A DNA stretch of 64,000 nt, taken from contig NZ_AP012544.1 in assembly GCF_000829055.1 (NCBI RefSeq), positions 1,984,001-2,048,000 of the forward strand. The letters run 5' to 3'. Origin of the DNA: Lacticaseibacillus casei DSM 20011 = JCM 1134 = ATCC 393 (GTDB taxonomy: Bacteria > Bacillota > Bacilli > Lactobacillales > Lactobacillaceae). Under the pieces are notes generated by a model. The model was not told the origin of the DNA. It worked only from the letters and a program-made list of their open reading frames with translations, and did no database searches. The translations under genes and the position numbers were made by a program. Of the stretch, positions 26,614 through 35,805 are shown piece after piece (position 1 is the first letter of the stretch; the number at the start of each line of letters is the position of its first letter).

Positions 26614-27000
26614 AAATAACTTTAGTTTTTCCATTGTGCTTGATGTGCTGGGATTTAACGGCAAAAATGTGACGGCTTGGAACATCATGCCTAACCCTTT
26701 AAGAGTTCATTCGTAATATAACTCAATAATTCGCGCTCACCAAACAAAAACCCCGCAGCTGCTTGCTACGGGATTCGGGCTTGGCCGATCGGATGGAGGC
26801 CGATCGGCGACTTCACTTTGGAGGAGTAGAAATGAAAAAGTTGGTTGGGGTTTAGGAATGAGTGGGTGGCTCACTTCTATGCTGTTAATACTACCGACCA
26901 TGTTTGAACATTTTGTGACGCTAAGTTGTTCTTTGTGTTAAGCATCTTACAAGCTTTCAGATCACCCATATCTGACCAAAAAGTCGTCACAACCGACTCA
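26614..27000. other. Intergenic region between GH32 and cfa
   Basis: No convincing gene. It holds a minus-strand terminator, two direct copies of GGCCGATCGG about 20 bases apart near 26783-26812, and on the plus strand a good ribosome site (TTTGGAGGAG) before a seven-codon frame at 26832. A following 27-codon hydrophobic frame lies at about 26859-26935. Confidence 0.5.
26745..26772 (-). terminator. Minus-strand terminator downstream of cfa
   Basis: CCCGTAGC...GCTGCGGG stem followed by TTTTTGTTT on the minus strand, about 230 bases past the cfa stop. Confidence 0.65.
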
Positions 27001-28182
27001 CTAGTCGTACATGTAGTCACGGGTCGCCGGCAAGTCCTTGCCTGACGGGCCTTTACTAATCAAATACTGCATGACGTCGATATTGCCGGCCTCAAAACTG
27101 GCAGCTGCGGCCTGCAGGTAGACATCCCACATCCGGGTGAACTCATAACCGAACTTTTGCTGAATCGGATTCCGGTGATTGTTGAAATTCGTATCCCAGA
27201 GTTCGAGCGTGTGCTGATAATGACGCCGTAACGGTTCCAGATCATCCAGCTGCATCCCCGCATCGATAATATGACCCAGATTTTCCGTCATGCCCGGAAT
27301 ATAGCCATCCGGGAAAATGTACTTATCAATCCAGGCATTTGATGCTCCGCCTTGTTGCCGAGTAATACCATGGATCAAGGCAACACCATCATTTTTAAGT
27401 AGTTTAGCAACATCTTTGAAGTAGCCTTCAAGGTTTTCCTTGCCGACGTGTTCAAACATACCGACAGAGGTAATGTAATCAAACGGCTCGCGATCGAGTT
27501 CGCGATAATCCATATACAGCACTTCAGCTACATCCGTCAGATGCTCGGCTTCAATGCGATCGGAAACCAGCTTGAATTGTTCCTTGCTCAGGGTAATGCC
27601 GACAACATGCAGGTGGTAAATCTTAGCCGCCCGCAACATCAACGTTCCCCAGCCACAGCCGATATCCAGCAAGGTACGCCCGGGCTGCGGATTCAGTTTA
27701 CGCAGAATATGATCGATTTTATTCAGCTGAGCGGTTTCCAGATCGTCATCCCAGTTTTCAAAATAGGCGCAGGAATACGTCAGCGTCGGATCCAGCCATA
27801 ATTTATAAAAGTCATTGCCGAGATCGTAATGCGAATGAATATCTTCCTTCGACTTACGCTCGGTGTGGCTTTGTTTAGGCAGAAAGTGTCTGAGTTTGCT
27901 GCTGCGCATAAAACTGCCGGCATTGGCATAAGCCGACGCAATCAGGCGTTGCAATGGTCGATTGCTACCCAACACCTCAATGTCACCACGCATATAGCCT
28001 TCACCTAATGCCAGCGAAGCATTTTTGATCAGCTGACGTACAGGAATAGCTTTTTTCATTTTAATTGTGATCGTTGGTTCGCCGGTGCCAAAGGTCTCTT
28101 CGGTATGGTCCCAATATTCAACCCGGACCGGAATATTAAAAGATTGACTGAACATGGTATGGTAGAACTTTTTTTCGAGCAT
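27001..28182 (-). CDS. cfa: Cyclopropane-fatty-acyl-phospholipid synthase
   Basis: A 393-residue SAM-dependent enzyme that adds a methylene bridge to unsaturated acyl chains of membrane phospholipids. The SAM-binding motif [10 protein letters not shown] lies near residue 170, and family stretches [14 protein letters not shown] and [10 protein letters not shown] are present. ATG 28182 follows GGAGG. It is monocistronic and lies directly after the fab/acc operon terminator, so lipid synthesis and modification genes are adjacent. It likely supports acid and stress tolerance. Confidence 0.95.
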   Translation of the reverse strand: MLEKKFYHTMFSQSFNIPVRVEYWDHTEETFGTGEPTITIKMKKAIPVRQLIKNASLALGEGYMRGDIEVLGSNRPLQRLIASAYANAGSFMRSSKLRHFLPKQSHTERKSKEDIHSHYDLGNDFYKLWLDPTLTYSCAYFENWDDDLETAQLNKIDHILRKLNPQPGRTLLDIGCGWGTLMLRAAKIYHLHVVGITLSKEQFKLVSDRIEAEHLTDVAEVLYMDYRELDREPFDYITSVGMFEHVGKENLEGYFKDVAKLLKNDGVALIHGITRQQGGASNAWIDKYIFPDGYIPGMTENLGHIIDAGMQLDDLEPLRRHYQHTLELWDTNFNNHRNPIQQKFGYEFTRMWDVYLQAAAASFEAGNIDVMQYLISKGPSGKDLPATRDYMYD

Positions 28183-28237
28183 GATGGCCTCCGTTTCGAA
28201 AAGTTACAAAAGTAATTATAAAACTTTTTAACCAAAG

Positions 28238-28267
28238 AAAAAACACCGCCGTAAAAATGGACGGTGT
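28238..28267 (-). terminator. Terminator of the fab/acc operon
   Basis: An ACACCG...CGGTGT stem followed by TTTTTT on the minus strand, 14 bases after the accA stop. Confidence 0.88.
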
Positions 28268-28280
28268 GGTGCCGTTTTCA

Positions 28281-29054
28281 TTAAAATTGCCGGAACCGCG
28301 CCTGGCGCTTGGCAACCAAGCTTTGCGGATCCATGGCCGTCAGCTCAGCCAGTTTGGGCTTCACTGCGGCTTTGAGCGCTGCCGGAAAATCCGCACCGGT
28401 ATCGGGAACGATCCGGTCACAGACCCCTTTTGCCAACAGATCCTGCGGTGTCAGCTGCATCACTTCAGCTGCTTCTTTCGCGCGGCTGGCATCTTTCCAC
28501 AAAATCGCGGCAAAGCCTTCCGGTGACAAAATGCTATACATACTCTTATCGGTCATCCAGACTTCATCCCCAAACGCCAAGGCAAGCGCACCGCCTGAGC
28601 CACCTTCACCGACTAAAATAGCCAGAATCGGCGTCGGCAGATCCGAACAGGTCACAAGTAAGTCAGCGATCGCTGCTCCTTGCCCGTTCGCTTCGGCTTC
28701 TTTACCTGGGTAAGCACCCGGTGTATTGATCAGCGTGACAATCGGCCGGTGAAACTTAGCAGCCTGTTTCATGAGGCGCAACGCTTTCCGGTATCCCCAC
28801 GGTTCAGGACTGCCAAAATGGGTCTGCAGCCGCTCCGTCAAATCATTGCCCTTGTCAGTCGCAATGACGGTCACGGCTTGCTGATCTAGCCAGCCGATGC
28901 CGCCGATCACCGCCGGGTCATCATGGCTCTGCCGATCACCATGGAATTCATGAAAATTGGTGACCAGACCATTGATGAGCTCACGGGTTTGGTACGGCCG
29001 CGGTGCACGGGCCGCCTGAACGGTTGCGTAGGCTGAAGTTTCTTTTTTTGGCAT
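28281..29054 (-). CDS. accA: Acetyl-CoA carboxylase carboxyltransferase subunit alpha
   Basis: A 257-residue alpha subunit of the carboxyltransferase that forms malonyl-CoA. Crotonase-fold signatures INTPGAYPG and EGGSGGALAL are present near residues 110-155. It pairs with AccD. ATG 29054 follows AAGGAGG. It is the last gene of the operon but is separated from accD by 355 bases occupied by a tandem repeat, unlike the tight spacing elsewhere in the cluster. Confidence 0.95.
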   Translation of the reverse strand: MPKKETSAYATVQAARAPRPYQTRELINGLVTNFHEFHGDRQSHDDPAVIGGIGWLDQQAVTVIATDKGNDLTERLQTHFGSPEPWGYRKALRLMKQAAKFHRPIVTLINTPGAYPGKEAEANGQGAAIADLLVTCSDLPTPILAILVGEGGSGGALALAFGDEVWMTDKSMYSILSPEGFAAILWKDASRAKEAAEVMQLTPQDLLAKGVCDRIVPDTGADFPAALKAAVKPKLAELTAMDPQSLVAKRQARFRQF

Positions 29055-29131
29055 GCGAAAATGGCCTCCTTGATTCGGTTAGTACTTGGGGAGATAGGGT
29101 GAGAATAGGTGTACGGGACGTTCTATGATGC

Positions 29132-29388
29132 AAACGCGTTCGCAGTCGCAGAAATCTACGTGTAAGGACCTCAAGCCTATATGGCCAAAACCAGCCTGTG
29201 GCTTTCTTGCACACAAACGCGTTCACTGGCGCAGGAGCCTGCGTGTAAGGGCCTTGGTCGCAATGGCCTAAACCCAGACTGTGGCTTTCTTGCGCACAAA
29301 CGCGTTCGCAGTCGCAGAAATCTACGTGTAAGGACCTCAAGCCTAAATGGCCAAAACCCAGCCATTTAGGCTTGAGGCCACTTACACT
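29132..29388. repeat. Tandem 83-bp repeat with terminal hairpin between accD and accA
   Basis: Three copies of an 83-bp unit begin with AACGCGTTC at 29133, 29216 and 29299. The last ends in a long hairpin (17-bp perfect stem, 29335-29351 with 29361-29377, extended by GTGTAAG/CTTACAC). The same architecture recurs at 51131-51443. Short open frames here are by-products of the repeat and not genes. Confidence 0.8.
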
Positions 29389-29409
29389 CCGATCTCTAAG
29401 CGCTCCTGC

Positions 29410-30225
29410 TCACGCTCTATGCATTTTTAACAAATCCCCCACATAAGCTTCCTGCTCACTCCGCGGCACGATAGCGTCGATGAAGCCACTTTGCAGCAAA
29501 GTTTCGGCGCGTTGGAAGTTTTGGGGAAGTTTTTGGTTGATGGTCTGTTCGATGACGCGACGGCCAGCGAAACCGATTAAGCTGTGGGGTTCGGCCAAGG
29601 TGATGTCGCCTTGCATGGCAAAGCTGGCGGTCACACCGCCCATGGTTGGATCAGTGAGAATGCTGATGTAAAGCAGGCCGGCATTGCTGTGGTTTTTAAC
29701 CGCCGCACTAACCTTAGCCATCTGCATCAGTGAATGAATGCCTTCCTGCATCCGGGCACCACCGCTTGCGCAATACAAGACAACCGGTAAGCTGGCTTCT
29801 GTGGCTTTTTCAAATAAACGCGTTAAGCGCTCGCCAGTCACGGTCCCCAGAGAGCCCATCATAAACTTAGGATCCATGATGCCTAGGCCACAGACTTGGC
29901 CGCCAATGTTAGCTTGGCCAGTCCAGACGCTATCTTTTAAGCCGGTCGCCTGCCGTCCCGCTGCGAGTTTCTTGTCGTAGCCGGGGAAGTCAAGCGGATC
30001 GGTTGTGACCAGATCGGCGTCCCATTCAGTTGTTTCGGTTGCCACCAGCGCTAACCGCTTCTTGGCCGTGATGCGAAAGCCGTAGTGGCAATGCGGACAG
30101 ACTTGAGCATCGCCTAAACTTTCCCGATAGCTGCCTTGCTTACAGTATGGACATTGAATCCACAGGTTTTCGGGCAAGGCCGCTTCACGAGCAAGCGCTT
30201 CTTGGGTTAGTTGTGGTTGGAACAT
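29410..30225 (-). CDS. accD: Acetyl-CoA carboxylase carboxyltransferase subunit beta
   Basis: A 271-residue beta subunit. The N-terminal zinc ribbon has Cys25, Cys28, Cys43 and Cys46; the crotonase-like domain follows with SGGARMQEG. It joins AccA to transfer the carboxyl group from biotin to acetyl-CoA. ATG 30225 lies inside the accC reading frame, giving a 19-base overlap and probable translational coupling. Confidence 0.95.
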   Translation of the reverse strand: MFQPQLTQEALAREAALPENLWIQCPYCKQGSYRESLGDAQVCPHCHYGFRITAKKRLALVATETTEWDADLVTTDPLDFPGYDKKLAAGRQATGLKDSVWTGQANIGGQVCGLGIMDPKFMMGSLGTVTGERLTRLFEKATEASLPVVLYCASGGARMQEGIHSLMQMAKVSAAVKNHSNAGLLYISILTDPTMGGVTASFAMQGDITLAEPHSLIGFAGRRVIEQTINQKLPQNFQRAETLLQSGFIDAIVPRSEQEAYVGDLLKMHRA

Positions 30226-31589
30226 GCAGCATCCTTCCTTTCATCCTGCCATTGCGGCAAAAAGTCGCGGTTAAGATAAGCGGTATCGGCTTTACCGGCC
30301 AATACAACGGGTGCCTGGAAAAGTGCCAGCGCAAAGTCACGGTTGGTTTTAACGCCTTGAACATCCAATTCGGTCAAGGCGCGGTGCATTTTTGCCAATG
30401 CTTCTTGGCGGGTTTGCCCATGGACAATGATCTTAGCAATCATCGCATCATAGTAAGGGCTGATTTTATCGCCAGGCGCAACGCCGGTGTCAACCCGCAA
30501 ACCTAAGCCGCCGGTCGGGAACCGCAACTGATTCAGGGTGCCGACATCGGGCATGAATTGATGGTCAGGATCTTCGGCATTGAGCCGACATTCAATTGCA
30601 ACGCCAGATGGCTCGGGCGTCGTCAATTCGACGTCTTCGCCAGCAGCAATCTGCAACTGTGCGCGAACCAAATCGACACCGGTCACCATTTCGGTAATCG
30701 GATGTTCGACTTGAATCCGTGTGTTCATTTCCATGAAATAAAAATGATGTTGCTTGTCCATCAAGAATTCAATGGTGCCGGCATTGAGATAATCAACGCC
30801 ATTGGCAATAGTTTCTGCCAACTGCAACAGCTTGGCTCGCTCAGCGGATGTTAACACTGGGCACGGACTTTCTTCGATCATTTTTTGACTGTGGCGTTGT
30901 AAGCTGCAATCACGTTCAGGGAAGACGCTCACATGGCCTTGCCGATCGCGCAGCACCTGCACTTCGACGTGTTTCGCTGGCACAATTACCTTTTCCAGAT
31001 ACATCGTTGGGTCGCCGAACGCTGCCTGGGCTTCTGCCTGGGCACCGGCAAACTCGGCGGTCAGCGCATCGGCGTCGGTCAGCTTACGGATCCCTTTACC
31101 GCCGCCACCAGCACTGGCTTTAAGCATCAAGGGATACCCGATTGCCTGAGCCGCTGCCAACGCCGTATCGACATCCTGCAACGGACGGCTCCCGGGAATC
31201 ACTGGCACTCCAAGATCAATCATGGTCTGGCGGGCGACCGCTTTATCACCCATTTGCTCAATTGCGGTTGGCTTAGGGCCGATAAAAGCCAGGCCGGCAT
31301 CGGTCACCAACTTGGCAAACTCGGCATTTTCGGATAAGAAACCGAAACCCGGATGCACAACTTCAGCCCCGCTTAAAATGGCGGCGCTGACAACATTGCG
31401 CATATTCAGATAAGAGTCGGTTGCCCGCGGACCGCCGATGCAAATCGCTTCATCTGCCAGCGAGACATGTAGGCTGTGGCGATCGGCATTCGAAAATACC
31501 GCCACCGAGGTGATGCCCATTTCCCGCAAGGTTTGGATGATGCGGACCGCAATCTCGCCACGGTTGGCAACGAGTACTTTTTTGAACAC
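30207..31589 (-). CDS. accC: Acetyl-CoA carboxylase biotin carboxylase subunit
   Basis: A 460-residue ATP-grasp biotin carboxylase that carboxylates AccB-bound biotin. The N-terminal [10 protein letters not shown], the glycine-rich [13 protein letters not shown] near residue 160 and the catalytic [11 protein letters not shown] near 285 are all present. The start is GTG 31589 after GGAAGTGG. It overlaps accD and follows fabZ by 37 bases. Confidence 0.95.
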   Translation of the reverse strand: MFKKVLVANRGEIAVRIIQTLREMGITSVAVFSNADRHSLHVSLADEAICIGGPRATDSYLNMRNVVSAAILSGAEVVHPGFGFLSENAEFAKLVTDAGLAFIGPKPTAIEQMGDKAVARQTMIDLGVPVIPGSRPLQDVDTALAAAQAIGYPLMLKASAGGGGKGIRKLTDADALTAEFAGAQAEAQAAFGDPTMYLEKVIVPAKHVEVQVLRDRQGHVSVFPERDCSLQRHSQKMIEESPCPVLTSAERAKLLQLAETIANGVDYLNAGTIEFLMDKQHHFYFMEMNTRIQVEHPITEMVTGVDLVRAQLQIAAGEDVELTTPEPSGVAIECRLNAEDPDHQFMPDVGTLNQLRFPTGGLGLRVDTGVAPGDKISPYYDAMIAKIIVHGQTRQEALAKMHRALTELDVQGVKTNRDFALALFQAPVVLAGKADTAYLNRDFLPQWQDERKDAACSNHN

Positions 31590-31626
31590 AGTTCCACTTC
31601 CTTACACGAGTCTGAATCCGGCGATG

Positions 31627-32067
31627 TTAGCCAATGGCAAAAACGAGTTCGGCACTGCAGGCCATGTCTTCGCCGACGTATACCTTGCCTTTGCCTAAGC
31701 CAGCATGGTCAATCAGTTTTTCCAAGGTGACTTCGATCCGCAAAACGTCGCCTGGACGAACCATGTGGCGGAACTTGGCTTTTTTAATGCCGCCAAGATA
31801 GGCGGTTTTGCCTTTGAAGTCTGGCATTGACAACAAGGCAATTGCCCCGGCCTGCGCCATGGCTTCAATTTGTAAGACGCCCGGGAAAATCGGGTTGCCA
31901 GGAAAATGACCTTGGAAAATCTGTTCGTTGATGGAAACATTCTTTTGGGCCACAACTGATTCGCCGGGTTTAAGATCCAGTACTCGGTCGATCATGAGCA
32001 TCGGATAGCGATGCGGTAGAATTTGCTGAATTTCTTGTGCTTCAAGTGTTTTCTTGGTTTCGAGCAT
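31627..32067 (-). CDS. fabZ: 3-hydroxyacyl-ACP dehydratase FabZ
   Basis: A 146-residue hot-dog dehydratase with the full active site: His54 in GHFPGNP and Glu68 in LQIEAMAQ. It removes water from 3-hydroxyacyl-ACP during chain elongation. ATG 32067 follows AAGGAGG. It lies between accB and accC, and a 192-bp repeat precedes it. A second, divergent homologue at 38622-39059 starts the operon. Confidence 0.95.
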   Translation of the reverse strand: MLETKKTLEAQEIQQILPHRYPMLMIDRVLDLKPGESVVAQKNVSINEQIFQGHFPGNPIFPGVLQIEAMAQAGAIALLSMPDFKGKTAYLGGIKKAKFRHMVRPGDVLRIEVTLEKLIDHAGLGKGKVYVGEDMACSAELVFAIG

Positions 32068-32194
32068 GGAATAAAATTCCTCCTTAAAACGCGTTTGTTA
32101 GGTTAGCAGCTGCGCTCAACGTTTTTCTAAGCGCAATCAAGGGAGGGGGATAGTTCTGCTTATACAGAGAATTTTAGGCAATTTGTTCCATGCC

Positions 32195-32386
32195 GTGCCA
32201 AGCTCCGCACTCTCCGGCCAGCTGGGGTGGCGACGCGAAGCTAGAGTGGTGGGCGCGACTTTGAGCCTCTGCAAAACCGGCAGAGTCTCAAAGCTCGGCC
32301 TTGTTGTAGGCGGGGCAAAAGACGCCCCACCAACAACAATTTCACCACTGAGCCCCATCTGGCCTACGATTGCTCCGTCTTGGCAC
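32195..32386. repeat. 192-bp palindromic repeat element, copy 1
   Basis: The element is bounded by GTGCCAAG-type inverted ends and contains internal hairpins (one with a GTTGT...ACAAC arm and a GGGGCG/CGCCCC core). It is the inverted counterpart of 59164-59340. It sits inside the fab/acc operon between accB and fabZ. The 377-base gap holds no gene. Confidence 0.8.
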
Positions 32387-32444
32387 TAGGATTATTAGAT
32401 CCCTTACAATTTCTCTGTAATGAACTACGCCCTGCCTACGCCGC

Positions 32445-32882
32445 TTATTCTTCGACCGTAAACAACGGCTGATCATATTCGACCAAGCTCTCATTGTCGA
32501 CTTCGACAGCCTTGAGCGTGCCGGTTACGGTGCTTTTGATTTCGTTCATCATTTTCATCGATTCGATGATGCAGACAACTTCGCCTTTTTTGACGTGGTC
32601 GCCGACTTTGACATACGGATCGGCGCCTGGTTTGGGTGCCAGGTAAACGATACCGACTAGCGGAGCCTTGATGGCGGTGCCGGCGGGTTGTTCAGGTTGG
32701 GCAGCCGGTGTCGGGTTGACCGGTGTGGCTGGCACCGGATTGGAAGCCGGAGCAGCCGGTGCCGGTGCGACCGGACCCGCTTTGACGAGATGCAGGGAAT
32801 CCTCGCCGAGCGTCAGTTCCAGCTCGTTCAAAGAACTTTGCTCCAACTGCTTAATCAAGGATTCGATCATTTTGGTGTCCAT
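32445..32882 (-). CDS. accB: Biotin carboxyl carrier protein
   Basis: A 145-residue BCCP. An N-terminal helical part is followed by a Pro/Ala-rich linker (about 36-70) and the biotinyl domain, with the biotin-accepting Lys110 in ESMKMM. It carries carboxyl groups between AccC and AccA/D. ATG 32882 lies after AAAGGTGG; upstream GTG codons are within the ribosome site. It follows fabF by 5 bases. Confidence 0.94.
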   Translation of the reverse strand: MDTKMIESLIKQLEQSSLNELELTLGEDSLHLVKAGPVAPAPAAPASNPVPATPVNPTPAAQPEQPAGTAIKAPLVGIVYLAPKPGADPYVKVGDHVKKGEVVCIIESMKMMNEIKSTVTGTLKAVEVDNESLVEYDQPLFTVEE

Positions 32883-32887
32883 GACAC

Positions 32888-34108
32888 TCACCACCTTTTG
32901 AAGGCCAAGACCGCATTATGGCCGCCAAAGCCAAAGGAATTGCTCAAGGCATAATCAACTGTGGTATCACGATTGTCTTGGTTGACCAAGGTGATGGGGC
33001 AGTCTTCATCTTGTGCCGCGTCCACGACGTTCATCGGTAACCGACCATCCTGCAACGCGCTCAAAGTCATAATTGCTTCAATGGCACCGGCCGCACCTAA
33101 CAGATGACCTGTCAGTGCTTTAGTCGAACTGACCAGCACGTTGTCGCCGAAAAGATCATGAATAGCTTTGCTTTCCATGGCATCATTGGCTTTGGTGGCC
33201 GTACCGTGCGCATTGATGTAACCCACGTCACTAGGCTGAATGCCGGCTTCTTCGACAGCCAGCTGCATTGCGCGGGCGGCTTGGGCACCACTCGGATCAG
33301 GAGCAGTCATGTGATACGCATCACTAGTTGCACCATAACCTACCACTTCGCCTAAAATCTTGGCGCCGCGTTTCTGGGCATGGTCAAGACTTTCAAGAAT
33401 CAGCGTACCGCCGCCTTCACCAAGCACAAAACCGTTACGATCGGCCGCAAATGGCAAACTTGCTTGGGTCGGGTCTGCGGTTTTGGACAAAGCTGACAGC
33501 GCCGCAAATCCGGCAATTCCGATTTCGTTGACGGATGCTTCGGCGCCACCCGTAATCACAACATCGGCTTTGCCAGCTTGAATCCGCATCGCTGCTTCGC
33601 CAATGGCGTTCGTGGCAGAGGCACAAGCTGTGACCACCACATAACTAGGACCGTGGGCACCAAAATATTGGGAAATGGTCCCGGCAACCATGTTACTAAT
33701 GGCTTCAGGCACAAACAGTGGACTCACCCGATCCGGGCCTTTTACATACATCTTCGTCACTTGTTCCTGAATGGTTGTCAAACCACCAATCCCTGATCCG
33801 AAAATAACGGCCATACGATCAGCATCAACGGCGTCTTTGGTCAGCCCGGATTGCTCGTAGGCTTCAATGGCGCTGTAAAGACCATATTGGGTAAACAGAT
33901 CCAATCGCTTGCTGAGACGCTTTTGCATGCGTGCTTCAGGTTTGAAATCTTTGACTTCACCAGCGACTGTGATGCCGGTTTTTTCAGCATCAAATTTGGT
34001 GATAGGTTGAATACCGACTTTGCCAGCGTCCATCGTCGCTACGGTTTCAGCGACTGAATGACCCAGTGGATTCACGGTACCCATTCCGGTTACGACTACT
34101 CGTTGCAA
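32888..34108 (-). CDS. fabF: 3-oxoacyl-ACP synthase II FabF
   Basis: A 406-residue condensing enzyme that extends acyl-ACP with malonyl-ACP. The Cys-His-His triad is Cys162 (TACASAT), His301 (NAHGTAT) and His335 (LTGHLLG). I chose TTG 34108 because GGAGG lies seven bases upstream and the protein then begins MQRVVVTGMG, the usual family start; ATG 34114 is too close to the ribosome site. Confidence 0.94.
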   Translation of the reverse strand: MQRVVVTGMGTVNPLGHSVAETVATMDAGKVGIQPITKFDAEKTGITVAGEVKDFKPEARMQKRLSKRLDLFTQYGLYSAIEAYEQSGLTKDAVDADRMAVIFGSGIGGLTTIQEQVTKMYVKGPDRVSPLFVPEAISNMVAGTISQYFGAHGPSYVVVTACASATNAIGEAAMRIQAGKADVVITGGAEASVNEIGIAGFAALSALSKTADPTQASLPFAADRNGFVLGEGGGTLILESLDHAQKRGAKILGEVVGYGATSDAYHMTAPDPSGAQAARAMQLAVEEAGIQPSDVGYINAHGTATKANDAMESKAIHDLFGDNVLVSSTKALTGHLLGAAGAIEAIMTLSALQDGRLPMNVVDAAQDEDCPITLVNQDNRDTTVDYALSNSFGFGGHNAVLAFKRW

Positions 34109-34130
34109 TGTCATTCCTCCGTTCATGTCC

Positions 34131-34859
34131 TTAACCTAACCCGCCGGCGACTGTCAAAGTCTGTCCGGTTATGTAGGCATTTTCGACCAGAAAGCGGGCC
34201 GTGTGCGCGATTTCTTCGGGTTGGCCGAAGCGCTTCAACGGAATTTCCGCTAAGATCTGGTCCTGACTGGATTGGCTCAATGCTGCGGTCATATCCGTGG
34301 CGATCATCCCCGGCGCAATCGCATTGACGCGCACGCCGCGCATCGCCCCTTCACGTGCCAGTGTTTTGGTCAGGCCGATAATGCCGGCCTTGCTGGCAGC
34401 GTAATTCGCCTGCCCGATGTTGCCGGTCAATCCGACCACACTGGCGAGGTTAATGATGACCCCGGCACGCGCCTTCATCATTTTCTTGAAGGCAGGTTGG
34501 GTCACATAAAAAGTGCCATCTAAGTTAACTTGGATGACCTTGGCAAAAGTGGCTGGTTTCATCCGCATCGCCAACATGTCATCATTGATACCGGCATTAT
34601 TGACCAAAATATCCACACTGCCGAATTGATCCAAGGCTGCAGCTACCAGCTGTTCACCAGTGGCTGGATCATCGACACTGCCTAAGACGGTGACAACCCC
34701 GTGGCCAAAGCCTTCTAATTCTTTGATCAAAGTTTCCGGAAATTCGTGGCGTGCATTCAGCACCAAGTTGGCGCCTGCCTGCGCAAAATTTCTGGCAATC
34801 GCTTCACCGATGCCACGCGAGGCACCCGTGATGATCGCGGTTTTATCAGTTAATTTCAA
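34131..34859 (-). CDS. fabG: 3-oxoacyl-ACP reductase FabG
   Basis: A 242-residue short-chain dehydrogenase that reduces 3-oxoacyl-ACP with NADPH. The nucleotide-binding TGASRGIG lies at residues 11-18, NNAG is near 86, and a Ser-Tyr-Lys catalytic set ends in YAASKAG near 151-157. Its ATG overlaps the fabD stop by four bases (ATGA). Confidence 0.95.
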   Translation of the reverse strand: MKLTDKTAIITGASRGIGEAIARNFAQAGANLVLNARHEFPETLIKELEGFGHGVVTVLGSVDDPATGEQLVAAALDQFGSVDILVNNAGINDDMLAMRMKPATFAKVIQVNLDGTFYVTQPAFKKMMKARAGVIINLASVVGLTGNIGQANYAASKAGIIGLTKTLAREGAMRGVRVNAIAPGMIATDMTAALSQSSQDQILAEIPLKRFGQPEEIAHTARFLVENAYITGQTLTVAGGLG

Positions 34860-35779
34860 TCTGCCTTCACTCCGTTATTCAAATCGGCGACCTCATTGAG
34901 GCTCGCTGCATCACTAATCAGATGCGTTGTCATCTTACGGTCAATCCGCTTAATCATCTTGCTAAGCACCGGTTTGGGACCCAACTCAACGATCGTATCG
35001 AAGCCTTCAGCCTTCAGTTGCGCGATCACCGCCGCAAATTTGGTTGGTTCCGCAACCTGGGCGGCGAGCACGGAACGCATATTGCGCGCCGTAAACGGTT
35101 TGAGCGCGGTGGTGCTGATCACCGGAATCACTGGTTCAAACACATTGGCCTGTTTCAACGCTACCTGCAACTGCGGTTGGGCACTTGCCATTAAGGGACT
35201 GTGAAACCCGCCAGCCACATGCAACGGAATGGCGCGGACGCCTTGTGCTTTTAGCCATTTTTCAACGGCTGCCAAGGCTTCATGGGTGCCTGCCAAAACC
35301 GTTTGCTTGGGGCCGTTGTAGTTGGCCGGCCAAACATCCGGTGCCTGTTCGCAGGCTTCCTGAATGACCGCCTGATCACCGCTCATAACCGCCAACATAC
35401 CACCTGGCCGATTCTGACAAGCCGTCGCCATCGCTTTACCGCGCGCCGCGACTAATTTAAGTCCGTCTTCCAGACTAAGACCGCCGCCAGCAATCAGCGC
35501 ACTGTACTCGCCCAGACTCAATCCGGCCAAAGCCGTTTCCGGTGGTAATTCAGCGAATGCGACTTCATGCATGGCCACACTATAAGCCACCAACGCCGGC
35601 TGCAAGTCATCCGGATGCGCGGCAAAATCGCCATTGGCCAAAAACTCAGGCAAGTCAAAGTCCAAAACGGCGTCGGCACGGTCAATAATCTCTTTGAATA
35701 TCAAAGTATTCTGGTAAAAATCGATCCCCATTCCGGGGACCTCGGCACCTTGGCCGTTAAACACATAAGCAAATTGCAA
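34856..35779 (-). CDS. fabD: Malonyl-CoA:ACP transacylase FabD
   Basis: A 307-residue transacylase loading malonyl groups onto ACP. The nucleophile is Ser88 in GLSLGEY; the usual GHS has Leu in place of His. The catalytic His is in GGFHSPLM near residue 197. The start is TTG 35779 behind AAGGAGGG. It overlaps fabG by 4 bases and follows fabK by 26. Confidence 0.94.
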   Translation of the reverse strand: MQFAYVFNGQGAEVPGMGIDFYQNTLIFKEIIDRADAVLDFDLPEFLANGDFAAHPDDLQPALVAYSVAMHEVAFAELPPETALAGLSLGEYSALIAGGGLSLEDGLKLVAARGKAMATACQNRPGGMLAVMSGDQAVIQEACEQAPDVWPANYNGPKQTVLAGTHEALAAVEKWLKAQGVRAIPLHVAGGFHSPLMASAQPQLQVALKQANVFEPVIPVISTTALKPFTARNMRSVLAAQVAEPTKFAAVIAQLKAEGFDTIVELGPKPVLSKMIKRIDRKMTTHLISDAASLNEVADLNNGVKAD

Positions 35780-35805
35780 CAGATGGAACCCTCCTTGTCA
35801 TGTGT

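Noticed and set aside
29132..29388. Regular repeats considered as a CRISPR array
   Set aside because: The whole 83-bp unit is conserved, without short repeats separated by unique spacers, and no cas genes are nearby.
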